Shown: positions 33,145 to 46,883 of the stretch, piece after piece
How the letters are laid out: each line of letters begins with the position of its first letter
Numbering within the stretch: position 1 is the first letter of the stretch
Source of the DNA: Seiridium cupressi
Taxonomy: Eukaryota; Ascomycota; Sordariomycetes; Amphisphaeriales; Sporocadaceae
Direction: 5' to 3'
Length of the DNA stretch: 64,000 nt
NCBI GenBank assembly: GCA_036674765.1
Contig: JARVKI010000096.1
Location: 1 to 64,000 of the forward strand
Notes under the pieces: model-generated
What the model was told of the DNA's origin: nothing
The model's database searches: none
Seen by the model: only the letters and a program-made list of their open reading frames with translations
Position numbers and translations under genes: made by a program

Positions 33145-34324
33145 ATGACCTCTCCCCGCACCAACTCCCTTCGCCGGCTCACACAGCTCTCCTCACAGCT
33201 CTCAGAATCCTCCCGGTCTTTCTCTTCTGTCAGCTCGTCCAACAGTCCAGTCAATCATGGCTCGTACTGCGCGACGCTGTCGCCCGCCCCCGTGCCGTCG
33301 CCCGTCGACATAAAGGCTCTCCGGGCCTCTCTCCTCGCACGCCCCGAGGTTCTGACGCCCGACTACCTGAGCCCGATGCCGTCCACACTCCTCAATGCCT
33401 CCCTCGCCGATTTCCTGCCCGCAGCTGCGATCCCGCCGAGCCCGGTCCAGAAGAGCGAACACGACCCACCGGCTGCTCCACTGGCAGAGGCATACCACTT
33501 GATCCACTTTCCCCTACAGCTACAACCGGCATTGCTCGTGGCAGACGGCACAGACCCGTACCCTCTGCCTGGCGCGCCGTTCGAGCGGCGCCTGTGGGCG
33601 GGTGGGCGAATTACATGGCATAGACCATTATACACGAGAGGGCAGAAGGCGGTCTGCATGGAGAAGATCACGGACGTGAACGTCAAGGGTAAGCAGGGCG
33701 AGGAGAAGATCTTCGTGGACGTGGTGCGACGATACGGCGACGGTGAGATATTCGCGGCCGGCGAAGAGGCCGTAACGGAGAGCCGCACATTGGTATTCAT
33801 GAAGGGAAGGACACCAGAGGAGGCCAAGGCCGAGATGGCAAAGGGAGGCAGGAATGTACGAGGTACGTTGCTTGTAGACCAAGCACTCCTCCAGAGGGCA
33901 ACCTTCTTTCTTTTTTCCACGAAACTAACAGCTTATAGCTTCTCAAAAGCCGAGCTTCAAGCACACATTCACGCCGACACCAACCCTGCTTTTCAACTAC
34001 AGTGCCCTGACGTACAACGCGCATCAGATCCACCTGAATCCACAGTACTGCCGGGAAGTAGAAGGCCACCGCGACCTCTTGGTCCACGGGCCTCTTTCGC
34101 TGACTCTTATGCTCTCTGTACTGCGCTCGCAACTGGGCAACGACGAGAAAATACGAAGCATCGACTACCGTAATCTAGCACCACTGTATGTGGGTGAGCC
34201 CTTGACCATCTGTGTGAGGCTACATGCCGACAAGGGAGGTGAAGAAAAGAAGTGGGATGTGTGGGTTGAGAACAGTCAGGGCGGGCTGAGCGTCAAGGGC
34301 ACCGTGGTTGTCGGTCCTGTCTGA
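33145..34324 (+). CDS. htd2: Mitochondrial hydroxyacyl-thioester dehydratase type 2 (HTD2-like, 367 aa)
   Basis: Exons 33145-33862 and 33939-34324, split by a 76-nt intron with an ACTAAC branch site, give 367 aa. HTD2 performs the 3-hydroxyacyl-ACP dehydration step of mitochondrial type II fatty-acid synthesis, which supplies octanoate for lipoate. The N-terminus (MTSPRTNSLRRLTQLSSQLSESS) is Arg/Ser-rich with no acidic residue until the Glu, fitting a matrix-targeting sequence. The N-terminal hot-dog half contains RRLWAGGRITW. The catalytic half, created by the splice, contains LLFNYSALTYNAHQIH and VEGHRDLLVHGPL, the hydratase/MaoC-like motif. Length fits the fungal family. The closest alternative annotation is a MaoC-like mesaconyl-CoA hydratase, which shares this fold. 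Confidence 0.88.
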
Positions 34325-35009
34325 CTCACGTTACTATGAATGTGTTTGACCTATTTGTTAATTTGTAGATACCCAAATTTGGTGTGACAACGGAGCTCAA
34401 AAGATAGCATTGAATATCACTAATCGAGGAGAATTTTGGGATCGATGAAGTTTCTGTGGATTGGGATATCATTGTTCTAATCACTTTCCTCGCGCGATAC
34501 CGTTCAAGGAGACAAGCCCGCCAGCTCCCCGCATGTGGTGTGCTCCCCGTCTGCTCAATGTATATCTTGTGTATCTCGTGAATATCGTTCCGTCTCATCA
34601 GCATGGTCACTCTAGCTATATTACAAGTGATGCTCCTCATATGGGCAGCAAATTCGTGAAATTCGGTGGAAAAGGCCGAGAAGAGAAGTATAGGACCGTG
34701 AAAGAGAACATATCTTTCCACCATTCCATAGGCGTATTATGTTCGTCTAAGCTGCCATGCAATGTCGTTGAGTCCGGGTATATAAATCTCGAATCATGGC
34801 TCAGTCGTCTCGGCAATAATCGAGCGTAAGGTGTCCCGCCAGCCTCGGTGAAAAGGTCCTGGGGCATCCCCTGTGTAGAATATGGACCGATGCCAATACA
34901 CGCCTGGCACCACCTTTTTGTTGGTGAGCTGCCGTAGAGAGCGTCGTGACGCTCAGGCAAAGCTCACACTGAAGTACAATTCCCCATTCTGACCAACGCC
35001 CATGGCGCA

Positions 35010-37869
35010 CTAGGTAACTGGGCTTAAGAAGGTGCTGAGGATCAATTCGTCTGCGCTCGGCCGCTTGTTGTGGTCGATCTCGAAAGTTTGATTCAAGAAA
35101 TCGATGGCCTCGGGGCTCGCGGTGTCGGGTATCGTAGGTGTTGCTCTGCCGCCGCCGATCTTGAAAATAGCCTGGAGCTGAGAGCAGTCGGGGAAAGGAT
35201 GATTCCCAGTCATCATTTCGACGACCAGACAGCCAAGCGACCAAATGTCGGCCTTGCGCGTGTAAGACGTCTGCTTGACCACCTCGGGCGCCATCCAGAA
35301 GACAGATCCTTGTAGCGAAGGGCGGTTCTTGTTGTTGGCGGCGCCACCTAGGATGTTGGTAGCCTCAAGCTTCTTGCTGATACCAAAATCCGAGATCTTG
35401 ATTGTTCCCTTGTTGTCAACAAGAATGTTGGCACCCTTGATGTCACGGTGGATGATCTCCTGATTATGCAGGTAGGACAATCCCTGGAGAATCTGTCGCA
35501 CGAAGCTTCGTACCAAGGGTTCGGGCAGAGCACCGTAGGAGTTCAGCATTGTCTGAACGGACCCACCCGGAACGTACTCGAGGAAAATGTTCAAGTGCTC
35601 CTGAGATGAGCTGCAGCCAAGGTACTGCACAATGTTGGGATGTCGAAGGTCACGCAGGAGACTGATTTCCCGCTTCAGTGCCTCAATCATGCTCTTCTTG
35701 CGAGAGTCGTTCTGGCTATTGGCACCAGGCGATGGTGCTTCTACCTGCTTGACGGCAAGCAGCTCACCAGTAATAGCATGAAGGGCCAGGTAGACACAGC
35801 CAAACGAGCCTTGACCGATCAGTGCACCCTTCATCCACTTGTTGTCGTCCCACGATTCGCCAGCCAGGAAGCTTTGAAGTTCTTCATCTTCATCTTCACC
35901 ATCGTGCTGGAGAGCATCTGAGATTTCCTTCATAGAGCCGGAGCCTTGAGTGCTTGTCTCACTGAAATAGCTGTGTCGCATGACATGGCTCTGGCCGTCT
36001 GGGTCGGTTATACTAATACCGGTAGCACCGTCGGATCCACTATCGGCGAAGGACACATAGGACTTGCGGTTCGGCTCAGTTGGCGATTCTTCCTGGAGTG
36101 TCCCGAGTACAGAGGAGGCAACTGAGTCACGGTATTGATGCTGCAGGCGGCTGGGTTCTCTCGCACGAGCCTTTGCCGGCTGACCATTTGCACTAAGCCA
36201 GTTGTCTGCAATAGTCGGGATGGGAGGTGCATCTTGAATGCTAGAAGCAAAGCTGAGGTTACTCGCAACACTTAAGCGGCTGTTCACTCTGCTTAGACGT
36301 GTCGAGCGACGCATGGATAGTCTCGCAGTTCGGTCAATCTCATCCTTCGGGTGGTCCGGGAAGTAAGATGTCAGATCAGACGTGATGAGCTCGCTGGGAG
36401 GTCGTAGACCACCGAACTGCCGTAGAAGCTTCCTCCGTGGTGGGAGTTTGCCATCGGCAGGAGCTGGGCGCTCCAGGTCCCTGGCAGCACTTTGCAAGTT
36501 TCTTTCGCGGTCTTGGTAGGAAAGTGGGGAGAGGGGTTGTTGCAAGCCTTCGTCCCAGTTCTCGCCCAATAGTTTTTGGATCTTGAGCTGGCTTCTCTTA
36601 TCTTGCACGTTTTCTAGAGCCCGAGCATGATTCTGCTGAGCCTCTTCCATAGCGATGGCTGCAGCTCTCTGCAATTCAGAGTCTCCAGGTTCCCCGGAAG
36701 GTACTCTCCTGAGGATCAGGCGACCTCTCTCCGGTCGCTTCTGGTCCTTGATGATCCGCCATAGCTCGGTGTCGCCAAGCCGCCGACATTGCTTAGGGTC
36801 GGGTTCGAAGCCAGCCAACACCCAGAAGCAGTAGTTTCTATCATGGTCCTCTCGGAGTGCAAACTTTCGTAATGTTACCCGCATGACCTCTTCGCACGTG
36901 TTGCATCCGGAGATCTTGACGACCTTTGTGACACCGCCGGTAGAGATGACACGAATAACGTCTTGACCCTGTGGGAGTCCAGCCATCAGCGAGCCGTCCG
37001 TACTAGATTGGTTTCTGGTGTGGGTATTTACCAGGCGTCCGGATTGGGGGTGCTCGGGAGGTGAGCCAGGGAGTCTCCCCGCGGAGTTAGGGGTAGCATT
37101 GCTCATATAAACCTGTTGGTTCGGATACCGCTGGGTCCTAACCGCGCGAATATCTGCACTTGGTAGCGGCGAGCTTGGCCTTGAGGTCTTGCCATTGTCG
37201 ACCGGGGCGTTCAAACCGCTGTTGAAGCTCGATAGATCGATCTGTCGTGAGTATCTCTTGTTCGAAGAAGGGGTCGGCATGGCTCGGCTGCTAGCAGAGT
37301 TGGGGGGCCGCGGGGATCCTGTCGAAGGGGTGTACTGGGTATCTGCCAAACCGCCAAAGGAATCCTAAATGCCAGTATTAGATCATGATACGGAGTTTCA
37401 CTACCACTCCACTCTGCTTGCTAGGTGCAATCGTTTCAACCCGAGGAGCACTCACCCTATTCCGCTTCTTGACGTTGGCATATGCTTTGGTCCGTAGTTT
37501 CTTGATGCCCAGAAATAGTCGTACTCGATCGCCGACCTTGTCAATGCCCATCTCCTTGAGCACCTCCTTATCCATCTCCAGTAGATTCTCGCCATTGATA
37601 TTATTCTTCCTGAACAGCTTCTCATACTCGCCGCACTTGACGCTCCTTAGGTAGTTGCAGACCTGATCCTCGCTCCAGTTCTTAACTGCATCCGGGCCGT
37701 CAAGATCTGAGAACTCGGACTCGGTAGGACTAGCGAAGCCCTGGGCGGACGAAGGCAGGGTGGGGGCTCTTCTCGTAGGCGGCATGTTGGACGGTGCGTT
37801 TCCGACGAGGGTAGAGCCCGATGAGCCCAGCGATGCCGGGTAGGACGACTTGGAGGCTAGCATGGCCAT
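35010..37869 (-). CDS. ste11: Ste11-type MAP kinase kinase kinase (922 aa)
   Basis: Exons 37456-37869 and 35010-37364 are joined by a 91-nt intron to give 922 aa, close to known SteC/NRC-1 lengths. This kinase heads the pheromone/filamentation MAPK cascade. Order: a SAM domain at about 57-130 (KNWSEDQVCNYLRS and KEMGIDKVGDRVRLFLGI), used for Ste50 binding; a Ras-association-like domain at about 270-360 (GCNTCEEVMRVTLRKFAL to RLILRRV); a Ser/Arg-rich regulatory linker; and a kinase domain at about 650-920. Kinase motifs: GQGSFGCVYLA, AVKQVE, HRDIKGANIL, SDFGISK, GSVFWMAPE. The start is at 37869 (MAMLASK); the frame opens upstream without an ATG. A second ATG six bases downstream could also serve. 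It probably works with Cdc42-activated Ste20, whose GTPase is encoded at 12499-13530. Confidence 0.96.
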
Positions 37870-40800
37870 TGTGTCTTGGTGTTGCAAAGAAAGGAACGAA
37901 GACGCTCGGGTTCTTTGTGTCAGGTCCGCATGGGAGGGTTCGTGTTAAAGAAAGGCCCTGCAGGCAGTCGCTGGTGGACGAAGCTGTAAATTGTCCTGTC
38001 CTCGTCGGTGGATTAGCGATCTTCAAGTCTCAAGACTCGTTTTTAGCACCTTCGTCGTTGGTTCCTGTGTAGATATCGTATTACTGGTCGTCCAAGTTGG
38101 CGACGGAAGAGGGGTGGTGGTGTAGTCGTGGAGTTTGGGGGACAAAGCGCCCGAGCTTGCGTCGGTGTATGGCGCGGTCAAAAACGGTGCAGGCGAGCTG
38201 TGGCTCTGGCAGGTGGGAATAGCGTCGTTTTGAGCGGTACGCAGTGGTTATTGCGAATCTCGCAACAGCAAATCCCAGGGCGGCCTTGGCTGGAAGCGCG
38301 AGGTGCTGGGTGGGCTTCGGGTCGCTGGTGGTTTCAAATAGCGTTGGCCGCGTCGACCAGGTGCACTTTGGGCTCTTGGAAGCTCCCAAAGAAGTGGATG
38401 CCAAGGATAGGTGAGCCGACTAAACAAGATCGGTCGGTCCACTTTTGATTTGAAACCTCCCGAGGCCTTTCACTTGCTTTGCTCACGCAAGCACAAAACG
38501 ACAACTCGGCATCCCTATCATCTGCTTCTCCTACAGCTCCTGTCGGAATGGTATCGAACGTTCTGCTCGCGCCCGACGATGTTGTTGTTTCGGATCGAAG
38601 CCAAGAAACCTATGTCGGCAGGAGATAGATTGCAGCAAGTCGAGAACTTTGGGATGACAAGAGAATTGAGTTCTAATGCAAGCGCACGTCTACCATAAGC
38701 CGACTGCTGAGGGAAAAGAGGGGGACGGGGAGCTGCCGCTTCTGGTTGGTGGACGAGAGCTCTTGTTTCAGTGGGTTACTTGAGGTAAATAGTATTATTA
38801 TCTATGGTGGTAGGTATTTACCTAGCCCCCGAGCATATGAGTAATGGAAGGGAGACACACAGTGTGCCTGTGAGAGACTGGCCGACGATCGCCTCTTCGG
38901 CTCGTCAGCTGCTGGAAAGACACGCCGCCGAAGGCCTTCAGGCGCGATCACATTGGCCAGGGTGAAATTTCAAGGGTCTCCCAAGTCGCCTCCCACCGCT
39001 GGCGATGCTGGCACGATGATCAGTTGTCCTCAGTCCTCCGCATACACCGGCGCGCAGGGTAAAGCCAGTGATTGGCCTCCAGCCCTTGTCAATGACTATC
39101 TCGGCGGCAGCTGGTGTGAAACTCGGTAAAGTGGGCCGGAAGCTCAGGGCGCGTCTTGTTGCACTTGCTCACCCACAGTGTTAATAGACTCCCAGTGATG
39201 CTTTTCTCGTGAGCGACAGCTCAAAGTTCAGCTGCCCCCGTCGTGCTCATTATTTGCATCGATGATCTTCGATGAGCGGTCACCCATTGCGACGTAACTG
39301 ACGGTGATCTCTTGGTGATCCTGTGCAATGCTGTCATACCGACCCGTAGCAAGACAAAAATTCCCGACAAAAGGGGAGAGCAGATTGCAATGCCATAATC
39401 ACACTTGAGGCGAGACTTTCGCGATCTACCAGTCTATGGCATCACATATCAGGGGTTGTCTGCGCAACATTGTGCTATCCTCAGCCAGTACTGTAGGTCA
39501 AGGTATGGTGTCTACTAGCCGCCTTCGCGCACAGTATGCACCTCAGTCCGCACGACTTGGCCACTACTTACACCTCTTGCTTCATGGCCAAACGGTTCAA
39601 GTGTAATATCTCCGACTGTGTATGCATATTGTCGCTTGCCCAATTCGCTCGCCTCCCCTCCCGCAGGGTCATAACAGGAACTGATAAAGCATCCAGGAAT
39701 CAGCGGCTTACTTGGGATCGGACATGGTTATCCCCATTCTCATAAGCAAATCCCAGGGCCATTGGACTCTAGCGCTGCCAGTGCCTCGTAAAGAAGCGTT
39801 GGCATGAAGGAAGCTGAAGCTTTTTTAGGAAACAAATCCTATCCATTGGAACCACAAGCGGGATCAAGAAAACAAATGCGGCCCACGCACTGATCCAAAC
39901 ACACGCGGCAGGCGAGTGGAAGGCAGAAGGAGACAAGCAACGTCCGGCAAAACATCATATTGATTGGATCTCGCCCAGCTCGTGGTGCTGGCAAACATGG
40001 AGGCCAATGAGGCCCTGACCTCGGATGAAGCGGTCCTTTGTCCAAGTGGGCCAGATCAATCTCACCAGCCTGAGGGGTCTGCCCTGCAGCATCTCGACAA
40101 GGGGGAAGACAGGGGTGGCCAACGATCGCCAATTTGAAACCCGGCGCGTTTCAACCATTTTCGGTCTGCAAGTCCCAGTGCGAATGGATGCCAAGTTGTG
40201 GACAAGCATAGCAACCAGACCGACGCGAGATTGACGATTATGCCATGTTTGAGTCGATCTCGTGCCGAAATCAAGCATCATCTCGCATGTTGTCAACATC
40301 AATGCTTACGCCCATGTGTCTCAGACTATTGTGATGGAGCGCGTCAGCTCATCTTCAGCATGATCGCGCTCCTTCTACCCTGATATGCGAACGGGGGTAC
40401 AGCCAACACTTTAGTCCGACGCGCTCGCCACACGCGAGAACGATTTCCCTGCGTTTGCCTTGAGACATGAGCGTGCATGCTGTGCCGTTGCTTGGGAAGT
40501 CGAAACGGGTTCTCTCATGTTTGCGACCCAGGGAAGTTATCGCGGGACTGAAGGATGTGGTCTGGCAGTGCGGATTATATTGGCTCCTCCTTCCATATTC
40601 TACCATAGTCAGGGTCAGGGCCGCTTTCGTCGGCTAGTGGCGAAATCAGAAAGCTCCAACCTGCAACACACTTCTTCTTTTTGTAGAACAATGCAATTTC
40701 TACGTGCATACACAGGGTAGTTACACGGGATTCCGTGGAACACTGCATGCTCTCTATGTCATGTAGCTGAGGACTCGGTAGGTCTTGTGAGTTATAACAA

Positions 40801-42172
40801 GATGCAACGACACAGGCCTCGATACCCTACAAGCTTCTCACGCAGCATCTGTAATGACATAGTGCAGTCGCTTGGCTGCAGATAAACACCTTCGCATCAA
40901 GTCAAGTTGTTCTATGCCAATGTCTCTTGTGATATAGTCTAGTAGCATTGGGTTCCAAAGTATATTGTGCTGTCGATCGTTTTAATTAAAAGGGAGCAAG
41001 AAGGAGGAAAGAGGAAAAACCATGCGAGATCAAGCTTCACAGATCGCCGTACCATCAGATCTGCTTTTCGATACATCGACAATACCGGGAAGGTAGGATA
41101 ATCTCCACGTGGGCGTTGGCGTTCACTTGCTCTGAGCAAGTTGCGATCTAAACTCGGCCCTGAACGAAACCATAGGATTTATTATGGACCGAAATAGTAA
41201 CGGCAGCGGAAGCCAAGGGGCCCGTCCAATCATCAACGGATGGCCACACATCATGACCTTCGGCGTTGTGAGTGGCTTAGTTCCCGTTCTCGTGGCGGCT
41301 CTTACGCAGCAGGCGGATTTCCAACCCAAAAGTGGGTTTAAATATAGGGGAGGATTTTGCCATGCCATGAGAAATGAAGATGGACAAATCTGTTGCCATA
41401 ATCCCGACCATCTGCTGTGGTTTGCTTTAGTTGGCGGTTAGACCAAGCTAGTGCGCAGTAGTCGATCCATGACGTCGTTATCAGCCCTGTGATGGATGCA
41501 ATTCCCAAATCCGCTCAACAATTCGCTCCGCGTTGATGTTTTGTCCACACGATCTTTTTGCTCGCCGGCGGATTGGGCCTTTCAAATAGACGGGAAATAC
41601 ACCGTATCCAGACACTACTGCAGTGATGCTCTGGCTACGTAAACCTTGAGCTGTGCAGCCGTACCCCGCGATTCTCATTGGTGACCGCCTCCGTGCCCCT
41701 GCCCACCAAAGAATCCCCTGCGACCATCTTCATTGGACCGTTTGACCACCAGAAAACCGGTTCCAGTAGTGACGAGATACCTACCTGAACACCCTGCGGA
41801 GCTTGGAGCGCAAGCTTATCCCAACGTCACGCAGACCCGAAGCCGAAAGAGGTCATCCTGTGCATATCTTCAGAACGTCTCGCGACAAGCCGATCTGCGC
41901 TCCTGCGGTAGCTTCGCTAAGAGAGGCTCAGCTGAACTGGTGAGACACGGGATTCAGGCCTATGTCCTGGTCACATCCGTGACCTACCGAAACCATTTCG
42001 AATTGGGCGGCTATCGAAGATAAGGATCTGCCCCGCGCCTCATCCTCTGCACTGTCCTCGACGGTCACGAATGGGATGCACGTGAGCCCACTATATTCAT
42101 CATATCCGATGAGTTCTTGATCCGAGGCTGCCGCGTTACCAATGTGTCCGTAGTCTCGGCGGGGGTGATCAG
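37870..42172. other. Long intergenic region, no gene seen
   Basis: About 4.3 kb. The left 900 bases are the likely promoter and leader of the MAPKKK gene. Between 38700 and 42172 frames are short, overlapping and motif-free. No tRNA, rRNA or transposon end was recognised. Confidence 0.45.
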
Positions 42173-45100
42173 ATGGAATCCAGAAATGCGGCCCAGCAGA
42201 TTTTCGATGGGAAGGTGGCTCCCAAGACGCAAAGGAGGTCATCCCTCTCGTCGATCAAGGCGCCCATGAGAGTATTCAGGAGCCTCAGCATCAGCTCCCA
42301 GATTTCCCAGGCTTCTAACTCCTCGGAAACCGACGTTGCCTCCACCGTCTCGGATAGACGGAAAAACACATTGCGAAAGATCAGGTCGTCTGACGTGTCT
42401 AAGCAAAGCCTTACACGACAGGCCTCCAAGGCTTCATCCAAAGACTACACAGAAGTCGCCTCCAACTCGACCAGGCCAACATCGCCCTCAGGGACGGGCA
42501 GTCGAGGCACCAGTCTGTCCTTTGAGGCGACTTCCGTGATTAAGGCAGGTCCTCTCAAAGAGGAAACCTCGGTCTTAAAGACCAAGAAGGAATACCTAGT
42601 CTTGACTCCTGCTGCTCTGTACAGATTTAAGAGTCGATTGGCGGCAATTGAGCAGTTCCCTCAGGTTTCTGTACCAACAAGTGCCGTTGAAGCTCTTTCG
42701 CCTGTCGACTCCATTGCTTCTTTCAAGGAGATCGGTACCTCCGCCAATGTTCACATCCCTTTAGAGAAAGTCGTCTCGGTCTTCAGAGATGAAGGAACAA
42801 AACCGTGTTTTGGTCTCGAGATATGGTGGAAAGATCCAAGCACTTCGTGTGTTTTTGCCAACATCGAACTCAACTTCGCCCTGCCGGGAGACCGGGATGA
42901 TTGGCTGAAGCAGATTCAATATGCAGTCAGACAGAGGACGAAAACCTCGCCGCCCGAGGAAAACGGCCCCTCAGATGTAGAGCTGGATCTAGCTCGCATC
43001 CTTGAAGCTAAATATCCCCACCAGAGCGCCCATATGGATATATTTCCCGTAGTCCCACGGAGACCGTATGGCCCGGTACGGTCAAATTCCAATGAAGTGA
43101 AGAAGGGGTGGAAAGAGAACTCGTCCTTCTTCCTGGCCTTTAGTAAGAACGTTTGCTTCCTTGCCCACTTTACGAGATCTCCATCAGGGCAAAGAGTCAA
43201 CCCAAGCATCGTGCAATACGGCTTGGTCACACTTTCAAAGGTTAGCGCTCATACAAATGATGAAAGATTCGACCTTTTCTTCCGGTAGGTTTCTCCGAAA
43301 ACAGTCCTCCATGCAGAATTTAATGATCGAAATAGTCTACCGTTGGACCGGCCTAAGAAACTCGAATTGTCCAGTCGACACCATAGAAGCATTGTTTCTC
43401 GTTTGTTCAAGGGAGACACTTATCTAAAACCTGCCTGGCCACTCTGGACCAGACGCGAGACCTTTCTCATCGAAGGAGAATCCCAGCAAATGCCATTGCC
43501 ATCGGGTGAGGACTATGGAGGATTTAACCGAACACTGGGAGCATTTCTTGAAGGTTATCACTCCCCATCGATCAACTGGAAAGTTAACTGGCGAGATGTC
43601 AAGTACACCCCAGAGTTTCAACTGCTCCCTCCAGCAAATGGCACAAAATACACCGCACACCAGCTCCTCGCCGTCTTTCGAGCTCTTCGCTTCAATGACT
43701 TTTTCAAGTCTCTTTCCTTCCGAGGTGTGGACTTCTCGGCGCTGTCGAATATTTATGACAATGCGTACCGCATGGAGCCCACTGCATGGCTCTCACGAAC
43801 AGGCAGGTTATGCTCTTATGTTCGTTGACTCAAACTAACATTGTCCAGGGAAACGGAGTCTCACGCGTGATGAGTTCGAAGTAGTCGAAAAGTCCACCGT
43901 CTTGTTTCAGGAGGTGGTAGCGATGTTACTCGGATCCGAGTCTATTAGGCACGTCGACTTCAGCGAGGTCCTATCCACGCCTCCAACTTCAACGGCTCCA
44001 GCCGCATCCGGGTCACCATCTCCTGTGCATCAGGGATGCGAGGTTGTGCCTCCGATCATTCTTCTTATCAGGTCTTTGCAGAGTCGCTGCAAGTCAATTA
44101 TTCTAAATGGCAATTACCTGGGTCCAGTCGATGTCTCAGAGATTTGTAAGTTCATTGCACGCAATCATCCCATCAAAAGGGTGTGGGCGTTAATCATAGC
44201 TTGACAGTCCAAACACTGCAATCCCAGCCAAACTGCCCCAGGGGCCTCGGCTTCTCGAACTGTCAACTTGACGAAATGGCCATCGTGACCTTATGGGAAG
44301 GAATTCACGAACAACGCCACAGTCTTGAACTACTACAGCTGTCAAGCAACTTTGGGTGCCTCGAGGCTAGTCGAGTATCCCAGACTCTCTGGGAAGCGAG
44401 CAAACTACGCAGGCTGGATCTCTCTTTCTGTCTCAAGGGAACACTTGATGGTCCCCTATTCCGCCCATGGACCTCGTCTCCCTACACAGATCCATGGCGG
44501 CTGGAGGAAGTCAACCTCTCTGGGTGGAAGGTGAGTAGACCGCCGTCTAAATCTGCAAAATGACCAAGTGCTGACATTCCAAGATCAACTTTGACACTAT
44601 CAGCATCTTCCTCAGATATCTAGAGTTTGAGGAATCCGACTGCCTCCATCAGCTCAAACTCAACAACTGCGGAATATCCGGTGAGGTTGCGACCGCGATC
44701 TTTTGCCGAATCGGCAAGGGTCGAGACATTCATCTACATCTTAACAGTAACCCACTCGAGACTGGTTCCACCGACTGGATTGACCTCATTCATGGCGACG
44801 AATCACCGACAAAGCTCCACCTTGATATGATCGAGTTCAAGCACGAGTCCAACTTCGACAAACTTTTGAAAGCACTTGCTGAGAATAGCACAATCGAATT
44901 CTTGAGCCTCGTTGGCACAGGTCCGCCAGGACGAGCCAGCTCAAGGACATCATCACTGTTTTCAGAGTTTTTAGAGAAGAATAGCACTCTCCAATACCTT
45001 GACTTCTCCGGGTACAGCGGGAAGCTTGAGGATGCACATCTAGGATGGGGACTTTCTGGCGCATTAGGAGGTCTGAAACACAACGAGTCGCTCCGCCAAC

Positions 45101-45903
45101 TTCGAATCCGCAACCATGACATGGGCGCCACCGAGGACATCACAGAGCTTTGTCGTGTGATTGCCGTGAACAAGGGCTTGGCAATGGTGGACATGGAGAA
45201 CAATGGCTTCGACCATCACCAGCTCTCAAAGATTGTGCACGCTCTGGAACTGAACCACCAGATCATATCATTCCCCATATCTAACGCCGACCGCGGTAAT
45301 GCTTTGGAGAAGGAGAAGAAGCTTTTTATCAAAAACCTGAAAAAGCCATTCAAGGGTTCCCTAGGCAAATCAGACGGCGCACGTCTGGAGGGACTACTTG
45401 ATTGGCTTCGAGGACATTGGGATACTGAGGCCAAGAAGGCCGAGGAAGTCTTGCAGAGGAACAGAGACAAGCCGCTTAACCAGGCGCTTGAGCTGGATTC
45501 GGAATGCCTGAGTGCTTGGGACGACGCCAATTTGCCGCTATGGCTTACTCGCAAGCCTTCGGGTCGCGACAAATCGAAGACCCGAAATACTATGATATCT
45601 AGATCTAGCACTTTCAGCGACGCCACCTTGTCTAGATGGAGTACATCCAGCGAGGCGCCCATTTCTCCGACGCACATTGGAAACATGGGTGCAAGAGGAT
45701 TCGGGCTTTCTTCTGAGCCTGCCCTCAATACCTATACGATCGAAGAGGAAGACGTTACTCCCAACACCGAATCAGATCCTTCGCCAATGAGTGAGAGCTC
45801 CGAAGATGCTCGGACCCCGATGGAGGGCGGTAATGCTAGATCGCTCCAGGATGATCTTTGGATGAAGGGCAACGTGAGGCAGAAGAGTTATAGGATCGAG
45901 TGA
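42173..45903 (+). CDS. PH-domain/leucine-rich-repeat protein (1172 aa)
   Basis: Five exons: 42173-43284, 43336-43802, 43849-44145, 44208-44530 and 44584-45903. The first intron (51 nt) is a multiple of three and contains an in-frame TAG. The second (46 nt) starts GCAGGT, a GC-AG intron, with an ACTAAC branch site. The product is 1,172 aa. Residues 1-115 are Ser/Thr-rich. A PH-like domain spans about 118-260 (KAGPLKEETSVLKTKKEYLVL to DWLKQIQYAV). Conserved blocks follow (PLDRPKKLELSSRH, TYLKPAWPLWTRRE, EDYGGF). The rest is an RNI-type leucine-rich-repeat array (LRRLDLSFC, LEEVNLSGW, LHQLKLNNCGISGE, TLQYLDFSGYSG). The tail is Ser/acidic. PH-LRR order recalls CARMIL actin-capping regulators, but orthology is not shown; membrane-cortex scaffolding is inference. 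Confidence 0.9.
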
Positions 45904-46883
45904 GCAGGCTGAACCTGCTAGTTGGATAAGGAAGGGTACGCATCGAGCTTGGTATAGAGAAACGGCGTTTCATGGTTTTTGGTTTCAGAGATACCCCCAT
46001 CAGCAACATTGGGATTGTGCGATTTTTGCAACTTAGATGAGATAGAACATGATGTGTAACAATTGCCCGAAGGAATCGCGTTCACAAGGTTTTAGAATGA
46101 ATATTTTCTCTCTGTAAAGGCGACGACTCTACGCATTATGTTGAAACTGTCCAATTACAAGACAGTCGTCAATGATAAATCTAATCCAGTCCACTGCCAT
46201 GAAGTACCTCTTGTGTCTTGATTTCCTGATACTCGAGCAGGGACTGCAAGTAGACCAGGTAGAGAAAGTATATGAAATGCAATACCCAAAAGCGCCGTGT
46301 AAGTTTCGCCCAAGGATGACAATCCCGACCCGGACCCGACCCGACTCTGAGCGAGAGCGCAGAGAATATAGCCCGAAACCTCAAGCTACACCTTGACCAT
46401 GGCGGCAGATATTACCTTGAAGCTTACATCGGTTCATCATTACACGGTGATGACCCCAAAACGTTGGCGTCGCGGTGCCAATCTCTTTTGCAGCGAGGCC
46501 GGATATAAGATGAAGCGTATCGCTTTCATGGCTGGCGAGTTCTATGTAACGTAGGCGCTGCAGATTTCTGCTGTAGCATGCCATTGCGTGCAGGTCAAAG
46601 TACGATCATAGACACCAGGGTAGTAGAATGTTTGAGCAGAGGCAATAGTTGGTTAAATATTAGAATATGAGGTTCACCGCGCCGCATGGTGCAATGCTTG
46701 AGGATTGACTAAACCTAGGATGAATAGTCTGGATACCCGCACCGTCGGTTCTGATCATCTATAGCAATTACAGTAAGGTAGGGATTTCCATGTCTCATAA
46801 TTGTGTGTATGCGATGCCACTCGCCAAATCCCCGATTCCCCCTCACTATGGACGGATGAAGCGTAGGCATCTAAAACGTTGAT
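45904..46883. other. Intergenic, no gene seen
   Basis: 3' region of the PH-LRR gene. Short frames only, no supported feature. Confidence 0.5.
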
